A stretch of DNA of 64,000 nucleotides from Devosia ginsengisoli (lineage in GTDB: Bacteria > Pseudomonadota > Alphaproteobacteria > Rhizobiales > Devosiaceae): assembly GCF_024707105.1 (NCBI RefSeq), contig NZ_JANQAJ010000009.1:62001-126000 (forward strand). Reading direction: 5' to 3'. The position numbers and the translations under genes are program-made. This document shows, one piece after another, positions 63,466 through 64,000 of the stretch (positions are counted from its first letter, which is position 1; each line of letters opens with the position of its first letter). The notes under the pieces were generated by a model. The model was not told the origin of the DNA. It ran no database searches and saw nothing but the letters and a program-made list of their open reading frames with translations.

Positions 63466-64000
63466 ATGGCAGTCGATGGCGTTTCGGGCAGTTCAAGCAC
63501 CAGCCAGATGGCGAGTTCGCGCTCGACCATCGCGGACAATTTCGACACGTTCCTCAACATCCTGACGACCCAGCTCAAGAACCAGAATCCGCTGGACCCG
63601 CTGGATACCAATCAGTTCACCGCCCAACTGGTGCAGTTCACCGGCGTCGAGCAACAGCTCAAGACCAACGATTTCCTCGAAACGCTGATGCTGTCGAGCC
63701 AGAATACCGCCAAGTCCGACGCCGTCTCCTATATCGGCAAGGAAGTGACGTCATCGGGCCGGACGGGCGAGCTCACCAAGGCCAATGCCGTATTCTGGGC
63801 CTATAGCGCCGCAGCCAATGCCGCCAACGCCACCGTCACCATCAAGGATGCCACCGGCCAGACCGTCTATACCGAGACCGGCCCCCTCAGCGCCGGCCCC
63901 GGTACGTTCCGCTGGGATGGCATGGGCAGCGACGGCAACCTGAAGCCGAACGGCGTCTATACGATCGACATCCAGGGCACAGATGCCAACGGCCAGATCG
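63466..64000 (+). CDS. flgD: FlgD, flagellar hook-capping protein (truncated by window end)
   Basis: The first 178 residues are in the window and the frame runs off the end. The N-terminal part has NFDTFLNILTTQLKNQNPLD and DTNQFTAQLVQFTGVEQQL, the FlgD hallmark. The beginning of the Ig-like FlgD domain follows (WDGMGSDGNLKPNGVYTIDI). FlgD caps the growing hook. It follows fliK with AAGGAG at 63452-63457, nine bases before the ATG. The genes form a flagellar hook operon. Confidence 0.95.
   Translation, partial: MAVDGVSGSSSTSQMASSRSTIADNFDTFLNILTTQLKNQNPLDPLDTNQFTAQLVQFTGVEQQLKTNDFLETLMLSSQNTAKSDAVSYIGKEVTSSGRTGELTKANAVFWAYSAAANAANATVTIKDATGQTVYTETGPLSAGPGTFRWDGMGSDGNLKPNGVYTIDIQGTDANGQI

Noticed and set aside
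1..64000. CRISPR array, prophage or integrative element
   Set aside because: No regularly spaced repeats, integrase, phage structural genes or tRNA-end duplications are visible in the window.

Overview
This is a 64-kb stretch of GC-rich chromosome from an alphaproteobacterium. It is most likely a member of the Hyphomicrobiales, close to Devosia and relatives. That placement is inferred from the gene set: YejABEF, an MrpA-B fusion antiporter, MotAB with FliK and FlgD, a UdgX-type uracil-DNA glycosylase, rhizobial-style intergenic mosaic repeats and an elongator tRNA-Met of alphaproteobacterial type. No phage, insertion sequence, integrase or CRISPR array is visible.

Layout. 1-4.8 kb: the end of yejB, then yejE, yejF and yejA (peptide/microcin-C-type ABC importer). 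4.9-14.6 kb, minus strand: TamA/TamB outer-membrane assembly pair and a MacA/MacB efflux pair. 14.8-18.8 kb: a short-chain dehydrogenase, a NarL-type two-component system and a 40-residue membrane peptide. 18.8-23.5 kb: a malate/lactate dehydrogenase-family enzyme divergent from a three-gene Rieske oxygenase locus. One gene is an oxygenase that has lost its Rieske cluster, the next is a reductase with an N-terminal Rieske domain, and the third is a GST-like protein. This is the architecture of the caffeine-pathway NdmC/NdmD/NdmE complex and is the most striking system here. 23.5-27.2 kb: EpmB/EpmA with divergent EF-P, then two small stress-type proteins.

27.3-42.1 kb: a carbohydrate locus. 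A minus-strand operon encodes a peptide-type ABC importer followed by a DUF2264 enzyme, a 2-hydroxyacid dehydrogenase, a hexapeptide acyltransferase fused to a helical toroid-like domain, and a ThuA-like protein. Divergent from it lies an oligogalacturonate-lyase-like beta-propeller enzyme, followed by a LacI regulator and an acetyl-xylan-esterase-type deacetylase. Matching palindromes in both control regions suggest one LacI circuit. I read the locus as import and breakdown of acetylated, uronic-acid-containing oligosaccharides.

42.2-44 kb: motA/motB. 44.6-49.2 kb: a sugar-acid operon (IlvD/Edd dehydratase, DapA-family enzyme, RraA-family protein) with a divergent LacI regulator and two copies of a TGTATGCGCATACA-type operator. 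49.4-55.4 kb: the Mrp Na+/H+ antiporter operon (A-B fusion, C, D, E, F, G). 55.4-61.7 kb: tRNA-Met, UdgX, a ring-cleaving dioxygenase, an ECF sigma factor coupled to a von Willebrand A protein, and mnmA. 61.9-64 kb: fliK and the start of flgD.

Six genes between 28 and 63.1 kb carry single-base frameshifts, eight in total, nearly all in homopolymer runs. Correcting each by one base restores a full-length protein of normal family size. Because mnmA and flagellar genes are among them, I think these are assembly or sequencing errors rather than real decay.
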